A DNA stretch of 48,150 nt, from NCBI GenBank assembly GCA_013204185.1, contig JABMOI010000082.1:1-48150 (forward strand), read 5' to 3'. Positions 1 through 7,887 of this stretch are shown piece by piece. Within the stretch, counting starts at the first letter, position 1. Every line of letters begins with the position of its first letter. Origin of the DNA: a bacterium (lineage in GTDB: Bacteria; Bacteroidota; Rhodothermia; Rhodothermales; UBA10348). The notes beneath the pieces are model-generated. The model ran no database searches. It was not told the DNA's origin and saw nothing but the letters and a program-made list of their open reading frames with translations. Both the position numbers and the translations under genes were made by a program.

Positions 1-176
1 AAGCAGCAGCTCCAGCGAAAGCAGCCAAAAAAGCTGCCGCCGACGAAGTTGTAGCTGAAGAAGCTCCAATTGAAGCAAAGCCAAAAAAGAAAGCAACGAA
101 AGCGAAAGCAAAAGCGACTGAAGACGTTGAAGAAACGGATACAGAAGCAGATGCAGACGCTAGTGAGGAAAAGTAG
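1..176 (+). CDS. C-terminal fragment of an Ala/Lys/Glu-rich protein (5' end outside window)
   Basis: An open frame enters from the left edge (codons beginning at position 3) and ends at TAG 174-176. The visible ~57 residues are low complexity: an Ala/Lys-rich stretch with AKAAKK and KPKKKATKAKAKA, then a strongly acidic tail ending DADASEEK. Tails like this occur on several bacterial proteins, for example extended ribosomal proteins such as S16 or L17, or histone-H1-like proteins. Nothing visible decides between them, so no function is assigned. A strong terminator 35 bases downstream shows that this is the last gene of its transcript. Confidence 0.7.
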   Translation, partial: AAAPAKAAKKAAADEVVAEEAPIEAKPKKKATKAKAKATEDVEETDTEADADASEEK

Positions 177-210
177 GACCTCGCGTCCTGCTTGACTGAA
201 TAGTTGATGA

Positions 211-245
211 AGAGGGGCGACATGTGAACATGTCGCCCCTCTTTT
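211..245 (+). terminator. Rho-independent terminator
   Basis: A perfect 14-bp stem (211-224 with 229-242, core GAGGGGCGACATG) closes on a TGAA tetraloop and runs into TTTT. It sits 35 nt after the stop codon of the left-edge gene and before the HD-domain gene. Confidence 0.93.
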
Positions 246-265
246 CATTATGTATGAATCATTGA

Positions 266-1126
266 ATGTGTAAAGTGAATAGCAACGAAAAAAATATGAC
301 TTCTATTGTTCCAGACTGGAAAGCACCAACGCCCAAAGAACTCCAACTGAATCGGGTTTTACTCGAGCGCACCTCTGGGAAAGTCCACACCCTGTTAGAA
401 CGGCTTGTGGCAGACAAAGAGATTAACCTGTATCACAGTTATGCGAATGTGGTCTCCGTTCGAAGACTAGGCTACAACGACCATGGACCCGTGCATGCCC
501 GCATCACGACCTACAACTCACTTAAGATCTTAAGGCTGCTCAATGACGGTGGTATACAGACAAGTCTCGAGGCAGAGACGGTAAGCGATTTTGAGCACTC
601 TCAGGTAGCAGTAGCATTGGGCTGCTTTTTACATGACACTGGGATGGGCGTGACTCGTGACCACCACGAGTGGCATTCCATTAACTTGATAGATCCCTTT
701 GTGGTCTCCTACCTGGAATGGTTGTACCCAGATGATATGGCAGCTAGAGTCGTGATCCGATCACTAGTGCATGAGATCATTGTCGGGCATATGGCGCATA
801 TACGCATCCATTCCATCGAAGCAGGGGTAGTCTTGGTCGCTGATGGGACAGATATGACAAAGGGACGGTCCCTCATTCCAATCAACCTCCAGTTAGATCC
901 AGAGGTTGGAGATATGCACCGTTTTTCGGCAAACACGATTTCACGCGTTGAAATCGTGAAAGGGAGCAATAAGCCGGTTCGCATCTCCATTCACATGGAC
1001 AATGCAACGGGCTTGTTTCAGATTGAAGAAGTGCTCATGACCAAAGTCAAAGCATCACCCATCATGAAACACCTGGAAATTGAGGCGATTATCGACGGAA
1101 AAGAATCTCGGATGTACCTCAAATAA
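266..1126 (+). CDS. HD-domain metal-dependent phosphohydrolase
   Basis: The 286-aa protein has the HD-superfamily pattern: an upstream His (HGPVHARITTYN), the His-Asp doublet in CFLHDTGMG, a following HHEWHS, and later VHEIIVGH and VADGTDMTKG, which supply the remaining likely metal ligands. The family hydrolyses phosphate mono- or diesters, often nucleotides. The substrate cannot be read from the sequence. The C-terminal ~80 residues (from about VEIVKGSNKPVRISI) look like a separate beta-rich regulatory domain. No signal peptide or membrane span is seen, so it is probably cytosolic. ATG 266 was used; ATG 296 is in frame and would drop ten residues, and neither has a strong Shine-Dalgarno sequence. 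It converges on the flavoprotein gene 20 bp away. Confidence 0.8.
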   Translation: MCKVNSNEKNMTSIVPDWKAPTPKELQLNRVLLERTSGKVHTLLERLVADKEINLYHSYANVVSVRRLGYNDHGPVHARITTYNSLKILRLLNDGGIQTSLEAETVSDFEHSQVAVALGCFLHDTGMGVTRDHHEWHSINLIDPFVVSYLEWLYPDDMAARVVIRSLVHEIIVGHMAHIRIHSIEAGVVLVADGTDMTKGRSLIPINLQLDPEVGDMHRFSANTISRVEIVKGSNKPVRISIHMDNATGLFQIEEVLMTKVKASPIMKHLEIEAIIDGKESRMYLK

Positions 1127-1146
1127 CTGGCTTAACGGCCATTCTG

Positions 1147-2241
1147 CTAAACAGGCGAGTTGCCGGATATGATTCGAGATACGTCGGCTGGTTTGCGCTG
1201 GCCGGTTATGACATCCGCAATCAGTTCGCCAAAAAGCGCTCCAAACTTAAAGCCGTGTCCAGACCCGCCATACATTTTGGCATAGTTAACTTCTGATTCA
1301 AATTGAATCGTGTTGTCTGGCGTGCATGAATAATAACAGATTCCATATCGACTAGGCTGAGCCCAATCTGGGCTTAACCTGGTGTCTGAGATGGTTTGAA
1401 TGTGATTTCGGTCTGATTCGTTGATTGTTTCTGGGCCATACGGATTGCCTTGAAGCCTGGATAAATGATCTCCGATTTTCAGCGGAAAAGCAGAAGACCC
1501 TGGAACGAAATAGAAGCCCCCCACATCCGATATGTCCAATATCATGGGGCAGCCATTTTCGATGGTTGCAAACTGCGGGGCGTCATCAATTAAGGAATAG
1601 ACCTGCCTTATGGGTATGATTTCACCGGGGAAAAAACGGGTATGACCTGCTCCTAATGCGCAAAGGATGAAGTCTCCTTGGTAGTTATTCTTTTCTGTAC
1701 CCCAGACAATAGAGCGTTTAAAGTCTATCGACTCTATTTCAGTGTGGCTGCGAAGCCCAACGCCCAGAGATGCCAACTGAATGGAAATCGATTCTAGAAT
1801 CTTTCGCGCCGACAGAATACCGCCTGCCTTAGTGAATAGCGCCTTTTCATCAGTCCCCATTTTTAACCAGGGAAAGGATTCAGCTACTTGACCATGGTCC
1901 AGCACCTGGCAAGCAATATCCATTTGATCAAGAGAATGAATGGACTGCTGAATCCAGCCAGAGCTTACGCTACCCAAAGCAAGGCACCCAGTTTGTATGT
2001 AATGAGACACTCCCAAATTCGTCCACAACCTGTCCCAAGCCCCAAAAGCAGCGGGAATAAGGTTTGCGTAGCCTTGTTGGTCACCATATGCATGCCGGAT
2101 TAGCCGATGGTAATCAAAGCTTGAAGACTGAGGATGCGGGATAGCGCCCCGATCAATCACTTCAACTTTGTGCCCTTGTTCAGCTAGACGTAATGCAGCT
2201 GACAGGCCGTAAATACCGGCCCCCACTATTATTACCTTCAT
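1147..2241 (-). CDS. FAD-dependent amine oxidase, monomeric sarcosine oxidase / N-methyl amino acid oxidase-like
   Basis: The 364-aa protein begins with the dinucleotide-binding motif VIIVGAGIYGLSAALRLAEQG. It then has a MSOX-type segment (SSSFDYHRLIRHAYGDQQGY), the usual RxxRxxYG flavin-contact region. Near the C-terminus GGSGHGFKFGALFGEL matches the sarcosine oxidase FSGHGFKF motif, and the Cys in GICYYSCTPDN aligns with the cysteine that covalently holds FAD in MSOX. The family oxidises secondary or N-methylated amino acids to imines with O2 and releases H2O2. The exact substrate is unknown. The ATG overlaps the upstream gene's stop by 4 bp, so the two are translationally coupled; the partner may reduce or act on the cyclic imine-type product (inference). 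Confidence 0.85.
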   Translation of the reverse strand: MKVIIVGAGIYGLSAALRLAEQGHKVEVIDRGAIPHPQSSSFDYHRLIRHAYGDQQGYANLIPAAFGAWDRLWTNLGVSHYIQTGCLALGSVSSGWIQQSIHSLDQMDIACQVLDHGQVAESFPWLKMGTDEKALFTKAGGILSARKILESISIQLASLGVGLRSHTEIESIDFKRSIVWGTEKNNYQGDFILCALGAGHTRFFPGEIIPIRQVYSLIDDAPQFATIENGCPMILDISDVGGFYFVPGSSAFPLKIGDHLSRLQGNPYGPETINESDRNHIQTISDTRLSPDWAQPSRYGICYYSCTPDNTIQFESEVNYAKMYGGSGHGFKFGALFGELIADVITGQRKPADVSRIISGNSPV

Positions 2242-3173
2242 TTGCTGAATCGGTTGAAAACGATTGAAGCCGCTACTAAATCTTCGATGCTTGCTCCAAC
2301 AGATTTAAATACAGAGACCTCTGAGTTCGATTCTCTCCCTGAGTGGATGCCTTGACATAATTCCGACAATTCTGCTTTCACGTCCTCCATCTTGAAACTT
2401 GTTTCTAGAGCAGCTTGAACCAAATCTCCTCCTTCTACACAAGCTCCGGCTCTTGTGTCCACAAAAATACTGGAGGTTGAAATGAGTTCGGCGTTTGATT
2501 CTCGCATCGTAGGGAGGTAAGCGCCAACCAGGTCCACATGTGTGCCTTGACGCACATGTTCTCGCAATACGAGGGGAGTGCTAGAGAGGGTAGCACAGGA
2601 AATGACATCAGCCCCAGCTGTGGCCTCGTTCAAGTCTGAAACGTGCTGAACTTCCATTTCATTCTCCAATTCTGACCTCACCTGATCAATCCCGCGTTCT
2701 GACCTATTCCAAATCTGAACCCTTGTAAACGTACGAATGTGAGAGTGCGCCCGAATTAAGGGGACTGCTAAAGCACCTGCTCCGACCATTAATAAGGTTT
2801 TGGAATCAGGTCTCGAGAGGTATGAGCTAGCCAGTGCAGACGTAGCTGCTGTTCGTATTCGCGTAATTTCCGCTCCATCAAGAATGGCAAGTGTCTCTCC
2901 TGTTTCCCCACTTTTAAGGACGTAAATGGCATCGATAGCTGGCAAGCCTCTGGCACCGTTCTCTGGGAATACGCTTGCAATTTTAACTCCGACGTAGGAA
3001 TGATCCCATGCAGGCATCAAAAGCAAGGTTGCGGGCGTAGAATGAGCCACTGGTACCTTAAGATGTTGCCGCGCAGGTATTTTCGGGTTTTTCTTAAATG
3101 CCGATCTCAACCCTTCAATTAACTCTGGATAGGGGAGGTTGGCTTGAATATCCGATTTGTTGAGCGTCAGCAT
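2238..3173 (-). CDS. Ornithine cyclodeaminase / mu-crystallin family enzyme
   Basis: The 311-aa protein has family hallmarks: PARQHLKVP near the N-terminus, the substrate-side ITRIRTAATSALASSYL (the RTAA(A/T)SA signature), a Rossmann motif MVGAGALAVPLIRAH, and a C-terminal DLVGAYLPTMRE / FKSVGASIEDLVAA. Members are NAD(P)-dependent and include ornithine cyclodeaminase, alanine dehydrogenase (archaeal), ketimine reductase and ectoine-degradation EutC. The sequence does not settle which reaction applies here. Its stop overlaps the start of the sarcosine-oxidase-like gene. The pair therefore probably handles one amino acid or imine substrate. It is the first gene of a two-gene operon. Confidence 0.85.
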   Translation of the reverse strand: MLTLNKSDIQANLPYPELIEGLRSAFKKNPKIPARQHLKVPVAHSTPATLLLMPAWDHSYVGVKIASVFPENGARGLPAIDAIYVLKSGETGETLAILDGAEITRIRTAATSALASSYLSRPDSKTLLMVGAGALAVPLIRAHSHIRTFTRVQIWNRSERGIDQVRSELENEMEVQHVSDLNEATAGADVISCATLSSTPLVLREHVRQGTHVDLVGAYLPTMRESNAELISTSSIFVDTRAGACVEGGDLVQAALETSFKMEDVKAELSELCQGIHSGRESNSEVSVFKSVGASIEDLVAASIVFNRFSK

Positions 3174-3274
3174 GCAAGGATTGGGTACTGATTGAAAGGA
3201 GCGGTTACAAGTTGTAGCTTGATGCCGCTAAAAATACCAAATCTAACTCTTGGAGGCGCGCTTTAACGCCCCAC

Positions 3275-4447
3275 ATGGACAAAAACGATAAGCTTCACAT
3301 AGTCGACTCAGCCGAAGGTTCAACGGTACCGTTTCTACGCGGAATCCTAACTCGTTCCTTGCAAAAAGCAGGCTTAACCTTTGACCAAGCCTATAAAATG
3401 GCATCTTCCATTCGAAAAGAATTGGGAGATGAACACACGGTATCTAACCTTTACCTGCGTAAGGTTGTTGTAAAACATTTAGAGAAACGTGGTTTTAATT
3501 CGTGCATCGAAGACTACTTAAGTCAATCAATTGAAGCTCCCCAAATACGAGTTCTGACAAGTGACGGTTCAGATGCTCCATTTTCAAAGGGTCAACTTTC
3601 AGATTCGCTTCAAATTTGTGGGCTGCCCAAGGAAGAAATTTATAGAATAGCCGCAGCGATAGAAGGTGAATTGATTGCTGCGGAAAGGCAAGAGGTGACC
3701 ACCGAGGAGATCACGGATCGTGTTTTCGATTTGCTTGAAAAGTATGCAGGCCTGGATATTTCAAACGCCTATAGAAGATGGGTTGCCTTTTCTCATACGG
3801 GTAGACCTCTCATTATTCTTGTTGGCGGTGCCAACGGGAGCGGGAAAAGTTCGATCAGTTCGGAATTGGCCCATCGGCTAGACATTGTACGTACGCAGTC
3901 CACAGACATGTTACGTGAAGTGATGAGGCTTTTGGCACCTGAAAGGCTGGTTCCAACACTCCACACGTCGTCATTTGAAGCGTATACTCAAATGCCTACT
4001 GTGAGTGATACCTACAAAACTGAGGAGATGATTACTGGCTATCTGACCCAGAGTCGACAAGTAGGGGTCGGGGTAGAAGGTGTACTAAACAGAACGTGCA
4101 ATGAACGGGTTTCTGTCATCATTGAAGGAGTTCACCTGCATCCGCAGTTGATGGAGCGCATTTCCAGAGAGACTGATGCCCTTGTGGTGCCCATAATATT
4201 GGCTGTGTTGCGTGCCAAACGACTCAAGAAGCGGCTCGTGGGACGTGGGCAAGTAATATCGTCTCGAAGGTCAGAACGCTACTTAGAGAGCTTCAACAAG
4301 ATATGGGACCTGCAGTCGTTCTTGGTCTCACAAGCGGACGAATACAACATTCCCATTGTTGCAAACGACAACGAAGACGACACCCTACGAGAAATAATGC
4401 AGACAATTTCAGAATATTTAGAAAAGGCCACAACCCAGAAAAACTAA
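3275..4447 (+). CDS. 2-phosphoglycerate kinase-like P-loop kinase with two N-terminal ATP-cone domains
   Basis: Residues ~7-85 and ~90-165 are two tandem ATP-cone-like modules (PFLRGILTRSLQKAGL and PFSKGQLSDSLQICGL are matching cores). Residues ~178-390 are a P-loop kinase with GGANGSGKSS at 184-193, a TQSTDMLREVMR lid-like segment and VSVIIEGVHLHP (Walker-B region). This arrangement resembles archaeal 2-phosphoglycerate kinase, which makes 2,3-diphosphoglycerate on the route to the thermoprotectant cyclic 2,3-DPG, and plant LPA1-type proteins. The family call rests on remembered motifs. The true substrate in this organism could be another phosphorylated compound. It stands alone between the minus-strand OCD gene and the convergent pst operon. 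Confidence 0.75.
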   Translation: MDKNDKLHIVDSAEGSTVPFLRGILTRSLQKAGLTFDQAYKMASSIRKELGDEHTVSNLYLRKVVVKHLEKRGFNSCIEDYLSQSIEAPQIRVLTSDGSDAPFSKGQLSDSLQICGLPKEEIYRIAAAIEGELIAAERQEVTTEEITDRVFDLLEKYAGLDISNAYRRWVAFSHTGRPLIILVGGANGSGKSSISSELAHRLDIVRTQSTDMLREVMRLLAPERLVPTLHTSSFEAYTQMPTVSDTYKTEEMITGYLTQSRQVGVGVEGVLNRTCNERVSVIIEGVHLHPQLMERISRETDALVVPIILAVLRAKRLKKRLVGRGQVISSRRSERYLESFNKIWDLQSFLVSQADEYNIPIVANDNEDDTLREIMQTISEYLEKATTQKN

Positions 4448-4474
4448 TCTTAGTAGATTCCGGCCCCGGTTTGC

Positions 4475-5356
4475 TTAACCGAATTTCCCTTCGATGTAGT
4501 CGGCCGTTTCTTGGTGTTCAGGCGTTACAAATAGGTCTTCCGTTTTTGAGTGCTCAACCATTTTACCCATCAGCATGAAGGCGCACTCGTCCGAGGCACG
4601 CCTAGCTTGAGCCATATTGTGGGTGACAATCAAAATGGTGTATTCCCCGCGCAAACCCCAGATGAGCTCCTCAATGGCAGCTGTAGCCTTAGGGTCTAGT
4701 GCTGAACACGGTTCATCCATCAAGAGAACTGTAGGTTTGATGGGTAAAAGACGTGCAATGCACAGCTTTTGCTGTTGCTCCAAGGAGAGATTGATGGCGG
4801 GAGCGTTCAGCTTGTCTTTCAAGTCATCCCACAGCAACACTTCTTTAAGTGCTGATTCAATGACGGCATCGTCTTCACTTTTAGTGGTTGGCCGCGGCGT
4901 GTGGAGATGATATCCAAACAGAATGTTTTTACGTATCGTAACGGGTAGTGGATTGGGGCGCTGGAAAACCATGCCGACCTGGCTCCTGATTTGAGTTAAA
5001 TCTACTCCAGGGGCATAGATGTCATGACCCAAAACTTCCACTTTGCCCTCAGTGCGCACGTAACCGAGGCGTTCATTTATACGATTCACGCTACGCAATA
5101 GTGTGGATTTACCGCATCCAGACGGCCCGATCAACGAGGTAACGAGACCTTGCTTAACTTGAAAATCTACATCAAATAAAGCTTGAAACGTCCCATACCA
5201 CAAGCTGAGTTTGGTCGTTTCGATCGCTAAGGCTTGATTCGGCATTTCTACTTTAAGTTGGCCACTTCCAGGATTACCACCTGAAACCGGCTGAGATGAA
5301 TCACCCAAAACGCCCCTCCACATAGTCTGTTGTTCTAACGTCTTTGGCACGTCCAT
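4475..5356 (-). CDS. pstB: Phosphate ABC transporter ATPase, PstB-type (second copy, atypical signature)
   Basis: This is a PstB-class nucleotide-binding subunit that powers PstCA. In the 293-aa frame, Walker A GPSGCGKST is at 77-85, the Q-loop VFQRPNPLP has its Gln at 132, Walker B LLMDEPCSALDP is at 211-222 and the H-loop VTHNM has His 246. The ABC signature reads LSLEQQQ (190-196) instead of LSGGQQQ. Start choice is uncertain: ATG 5356 overlaps pstB1 by 56 nt. ATG 5245 (MPNQALAIETTKLSLWYG) gives the usual PstB N-terminus, and a TTG at 5308 follows a GGAGGGG run. It is the last gene of the minus-strand phosphate operon and ends in the family-typical DYIEGKFG. Confidence 0.88.
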   Translation of the reverse strand: MDVPKTLEQQTMWRGVLGDSSQPVSGGNPGSGQLKVEMPNQALAIETTKLSLWYGTFQALFDVDFQVKQGLVTSLIGPSGCGKSTLLRSVNRINERLGYVRTEGKVEVLGHDIYAPGVDLTQIRSQVGMVFQRPNPLPVTIRKNILFGYHLHTPRPTTKSEDDAVIESALKEVLLWDDLKDKLNAPAINLSLEQQQKLCIARLLPIKPTVLLMDEPCSALDPKATAAIEELIWGLRGEYTILIVTHNMAQARRASDECAFMLMGKMVEHSKTEDLFVTPEHQETADYIEGKFG

Positions 5357-6086
5357 TAAACATGTCTTCAGTTTGGCCTACTTCCACCACTTCTCCGTTA
5401 AGGAAAAAGGCGGTCCGGTCTGCGAGCCGTTCTGCTTGTTGAACCAAGTTGGTCACAAGAATAATCGAAATCTCGCTTTTCAACTGCTTCAGCACGTCTT
5501 CGATTCGCATGGTAGTCACAGGGTCAACCGCAATCGAAAACTCATCCAGCATCAATAGGTCGGGATCTTGTGACAATGCTCTTGCAATGGTTAAACGTTG
5601 CTGCTGGCCACCTGAAAGGAGAGAGCCGAGTGAAGTCAGTCGATCTTTCACCTCGTCCCACAGTGCAGCTCTTCTTAAACATTTTTCAACTATTTGGTCC
5701 AGCTCCACTTTCTGCCTAACGCCTGAGATTCGAGGCGCAAATGCAACATTTTCATAGACTGAAAGGGGGAGGCCGGTAGGTAACGGGAAAACGACTCCGA
5801 TTCTCTTGCGCAGCGAATACAAGTTGCGCCACGTCGCCGTGTCGTATCCATGAAAATGGATCGAACCCGTCGTTGTCATTCCCGGAGTCAGCTGGTCCAT
5901 CCGGTTTACTGCTTTCAAAAACGATGTTTTCCCACTTCCTGACGGTCCGATAATCCCAAATATCTCATTGTTCTGGACATCAAACGTAGCATTTCTTAGG
6001 ATTGTTTTTCCTGAGTATGCAATGGAAAGGTCATTGATTTCCAGAACTGGAGGCGCCCCGGAAGCCTTTTGGTTGGTTTCTTTCAT
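5301..6086 (-). CDS. Phosphate ABC transporter ATPase, PstB paralog (degenerate Q- and H-loops)
   Basis: The 261-aa PstB-like ATPase has an intact Walker A (GPSGSGKTS, 47-55), a canonical signature LSGGQQQ (157-163) and Walker B LLMLDE (177-182). The Q-loop Gln is replaced (VVFPLP, Pro 101), the D-loop is altered (FSIAVDP) and the H-loop His is Asn (VTNLVQQ, Asn 213). It should bind ATP but hydrolyse it poorly by itself. Its intact signature could complete the active site of the neighbouring ATPase. The ORF track starts at 6140 inside pstA; ATG 6086 was chosen because it lies 1 nt after the pstA stop and begins the conserved region properly. Confidence 0.88.
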   Translation of the reverse strand: MKETNQKASGAPPVLEINDLSIAYSGKTILRNATFDVQNNEIFGIIGPSGSGKTSFLKAVNRMDQLTPGMTTTGSIHFHGYDTATWRNLYSLRKRIGVVFPLPTGLPLSVYENVAFAPRISGVRQKVELDQIVEKCLRRAALWDEVKDRLTSLGSLLSGGQQQRLTIARALSQDPDLLMLDEFSIAVDPVTTMRIEDVLKQLKSEISIILVTNLVQQAERLADRTAFFLNGEVVEVGQTEDMFNGRAKDVRTTDYVEGRFG

Positions 6087-6087
6087 T

Positions 6088-6957
6088 CTACCACTTCTTC
6101 TTATTTCTGAGACGAACTCGGAAACCGATGGATAAGGCATTCATGAGCAGTACGATGGCCACGAGCAGTAGGGCAACACCATATGGCAAATCATGAGGAA
6201 CGTTGGGCACTTGGGTTGCTACCACAAACAAGTGAAGAGAAAGCGCCATGGTTTGATCAAATACACTTTCAGGCAAAAAAGGCAAAAAGAATGCCGCCCC
6301 AGTAAACATAATGGGCGCTGTTTCGCCGGCCGTGCGTGATACTTCCAATATGACTCCAGTTAGGATGCCAGAAACTGCATTTGGCAATACAATACGCCGG
6401 ATGGTTTGCCATCGTGTTGCACCCATACTCCAGCAAGCTTCTCGAAAAGCCTGAGGTACGGACTGCAGCGATTCCTTTGTGGCGACAATGACAACTGGCA
6501 AGGTCATAATGGCGAGCGTAAGACTAGCGGCCAAAATGCTCGTTCCAAATTCCATAAATATCACAAAGGCGCCAAGACCAAACAACGCATGCACAATGGA
6601 CGGAACGCCAGCCAAGTTGATGATGGCCAGATTAATAATGCGAGTCATCACATTATCTGGAGCGTACTCGCTCAGATAGATCGCTGCGGCAATTCCCAAG
6701 GGAACCGAAAAGACCAGAGCAAGAGAAACCAAGTAGATGGTACCAAGCAGTGCTGGAAAAACTCCACCAGCCGTCATTCCTTTTATTGGAAAGGCTGTTA
6801 GAAACTCCCAAGAAATGGCCGGGCCACCACGGACAATTAGGAGTGTCAAAATGATAAGAACTGGCAAGATCAAGAGGGCCGTCATAACGAGGAATAGAAT
6901 CCTCCAGCGTCCTTCAATCTTGTAATTCTGTACGTTATGGGCAGTTTGGGTAAACAT
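6088..6957 (-). CDS. pstA: Phosphate ABC transporter permease PstA
   Basis: The 289-aa inner-membrane permease has about six hydrophobic spans. The family motifs include VFSVPLGIAAAIYLSEYAP, the long ALFGLGAFVIFM segment, and the EAA cytoplasmic loop FREACWSMGATRWQTIRRIVLPNAVSGI that docks on the ATPase. VSRTAGETAPIMFTGAAFF is the typical PstA region near the C-terminal spans. It partners PstC to form the phosphate channel. The start codon lies immediately after the pstC stop (no gap), and its own stop is 1 nt before the ATG of the next ATPase, so the operon is tightly coupled. Confidence 0.93.
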   Translation of the reverse strand: MFTQTAHNVQNYKIEGRWRILFLVMTALLILPVLIILTLLIVRGGPAISWEFLTAFPIKGMTAGGVFPALLGTIYLVSLALVFSVPLGIAAAIYLSEYAPDNVMTRIINLAIINLAGVPSIVHALFGLGAFVIFMEFGTSILAASLTLAIMTLPVVIVATKESLQSVPQAFREACWSMGATRWQTIRRIVLPNAVSGILTGVILEVSRTAGETAPIMFTGAAFFLPFLPESVFDQTMALSLHLFVVATQVPNVPHDLPYGVALLLVAIVLLMNALSIGFRVRLRNKKKW

Positions 6958-7887
6958 TTACGATCTCTTTATTCCGCGAACAACGAGGTCAGCCGTTAGG
7001 TTGATTAGAAATGTGATCAGGAACAGGAAAATACCCAGTGTAAAAAGGGCTCCATAATGGTCGGATCCGACCGCCGTTTCACCGAGTTCTGCAGCTATCG
7101 TTGCAGTCAAGGCTCTGACGGAATCGAAAACACTACCAGGAATGTTAATGGAGTGACCGCTGGCCATAAGGACTGCCATCGTTTCGCCAAAACCACGACC
7201 AATACCTAGAAGAACGGCAGAAACAAGCCCGTTTTTTGCAGCTGGAAGTACTACCTGTCGAATCACTTGCCACTTTGTAGCACCCATTGCTTCTGCGGCT
7301 TCTCGGTATTTATCAGGAACCGCTTTGAGCGCATCTTCAGCGATAGTCGTCATGATGGGAGCAGCCATTAAGCCCAGAATAACACCTGCGTTCAGGACGT
7401 TTAGCCCAACAGGGACGTTAAAAAGCTGAATAATGACTCCATTCATGATGGTTAGGCCAATGAACCCCCAAACCACAGAAGGAATGGCGGCCAAAAGTTC
7501 AACCAACACTTTCAGAGACTCCCGCGTCTTTCCGGTCGCAAATTCTCCGATGTAGATGGCGGCGCCCAATGAAAAGGGGATCGCAATGAGCATGGCCATC
7601 CCTGTAATACTGGCCGTGCCTACAATCAGAGCAAGAGCTCCAAAGGTTTTATTGTTTTCTGAGGTGGGCCGCCAATTAATGGAGCCAAAAAACTCAGTAA
7701 AACTAAACCCATCAAAAAGGAAGGAGAACCCTTCTTTTGAGATGAAGACAAAAATCCCGACGATGAAAATGATTGCAGAAATACCGCCCACAAACATGAC
7801 AGCTTGGACAAGCCTGTCCATATACCAGGATAAATCGCGACGGTCAAGGCGCGCTAGATCTTTTGAGTGTTTCGAATTCATGTTCAC
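6958..7887 (-). CDS. pstC: Phosphate ABC transporter permease PstC
   Basis: The 309-aa integral membrane protein has an N-terminal span (MFVGGISAIIFIVGIFVFI), the SFTEFFGSINWRPTSE periplasmic loop typical of PstC, and an EAA loop YREAAEAMGATKWQVIRQVVLP. RGFGETMAVLMASGH is the characteristic PstC sequence. It pairs with PstA. The track start at 7887 is GTG and overlaps the phoU-fusion stop as GTGA; an ATG at 7881, two codons later, is equally plausible. Position in the operon is after the PhoU fusion and before pstA, an order unlike the enterobacterial pstSCAB-phoU. Confidence 0.93.
   Translation of the reverse strand: MNMNSKHSKDLARLDRRDLSWYMDRLVQAVMFVGGISAIIFIVGIFVFISKEGFSFLFDGFSFTEFFGSINWRPTSENNKTFGALALIVGTASITGMAMLIAIPFSLGAAIYIGEFATGKTRESLKVLVELLAAIPSVVWGFIGLTIMNGVIIQLFNVPVGLNVLNAGVILGLMAAPIMTTIAEDALKAVPDKYREAAEAMGATKWQVIRQVVLPAAKNGLVSAVLLGIGRGFGETMAVLMASGHSINIPGSVFDSVRALTATIAAELGETAVGSDHYGALFTLGIFLFLITFLINLTADLVVRGIKRS

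Noticed and set aside
709-990. 93-aa minus-strand ORF within the HD-domain gene
   Set aside because: It is fully contained antisense to a well-supported gene and shows no motif.
5301-6086. PstB1 as a decaying pseudogene because Q-loop and H-loop residues are missing
   Set aside because: The frame is intact, Walker A, Walker B and LSGGQ are preserved, and the losses are complementary to those in PstB2, pointing to specialised pairing.
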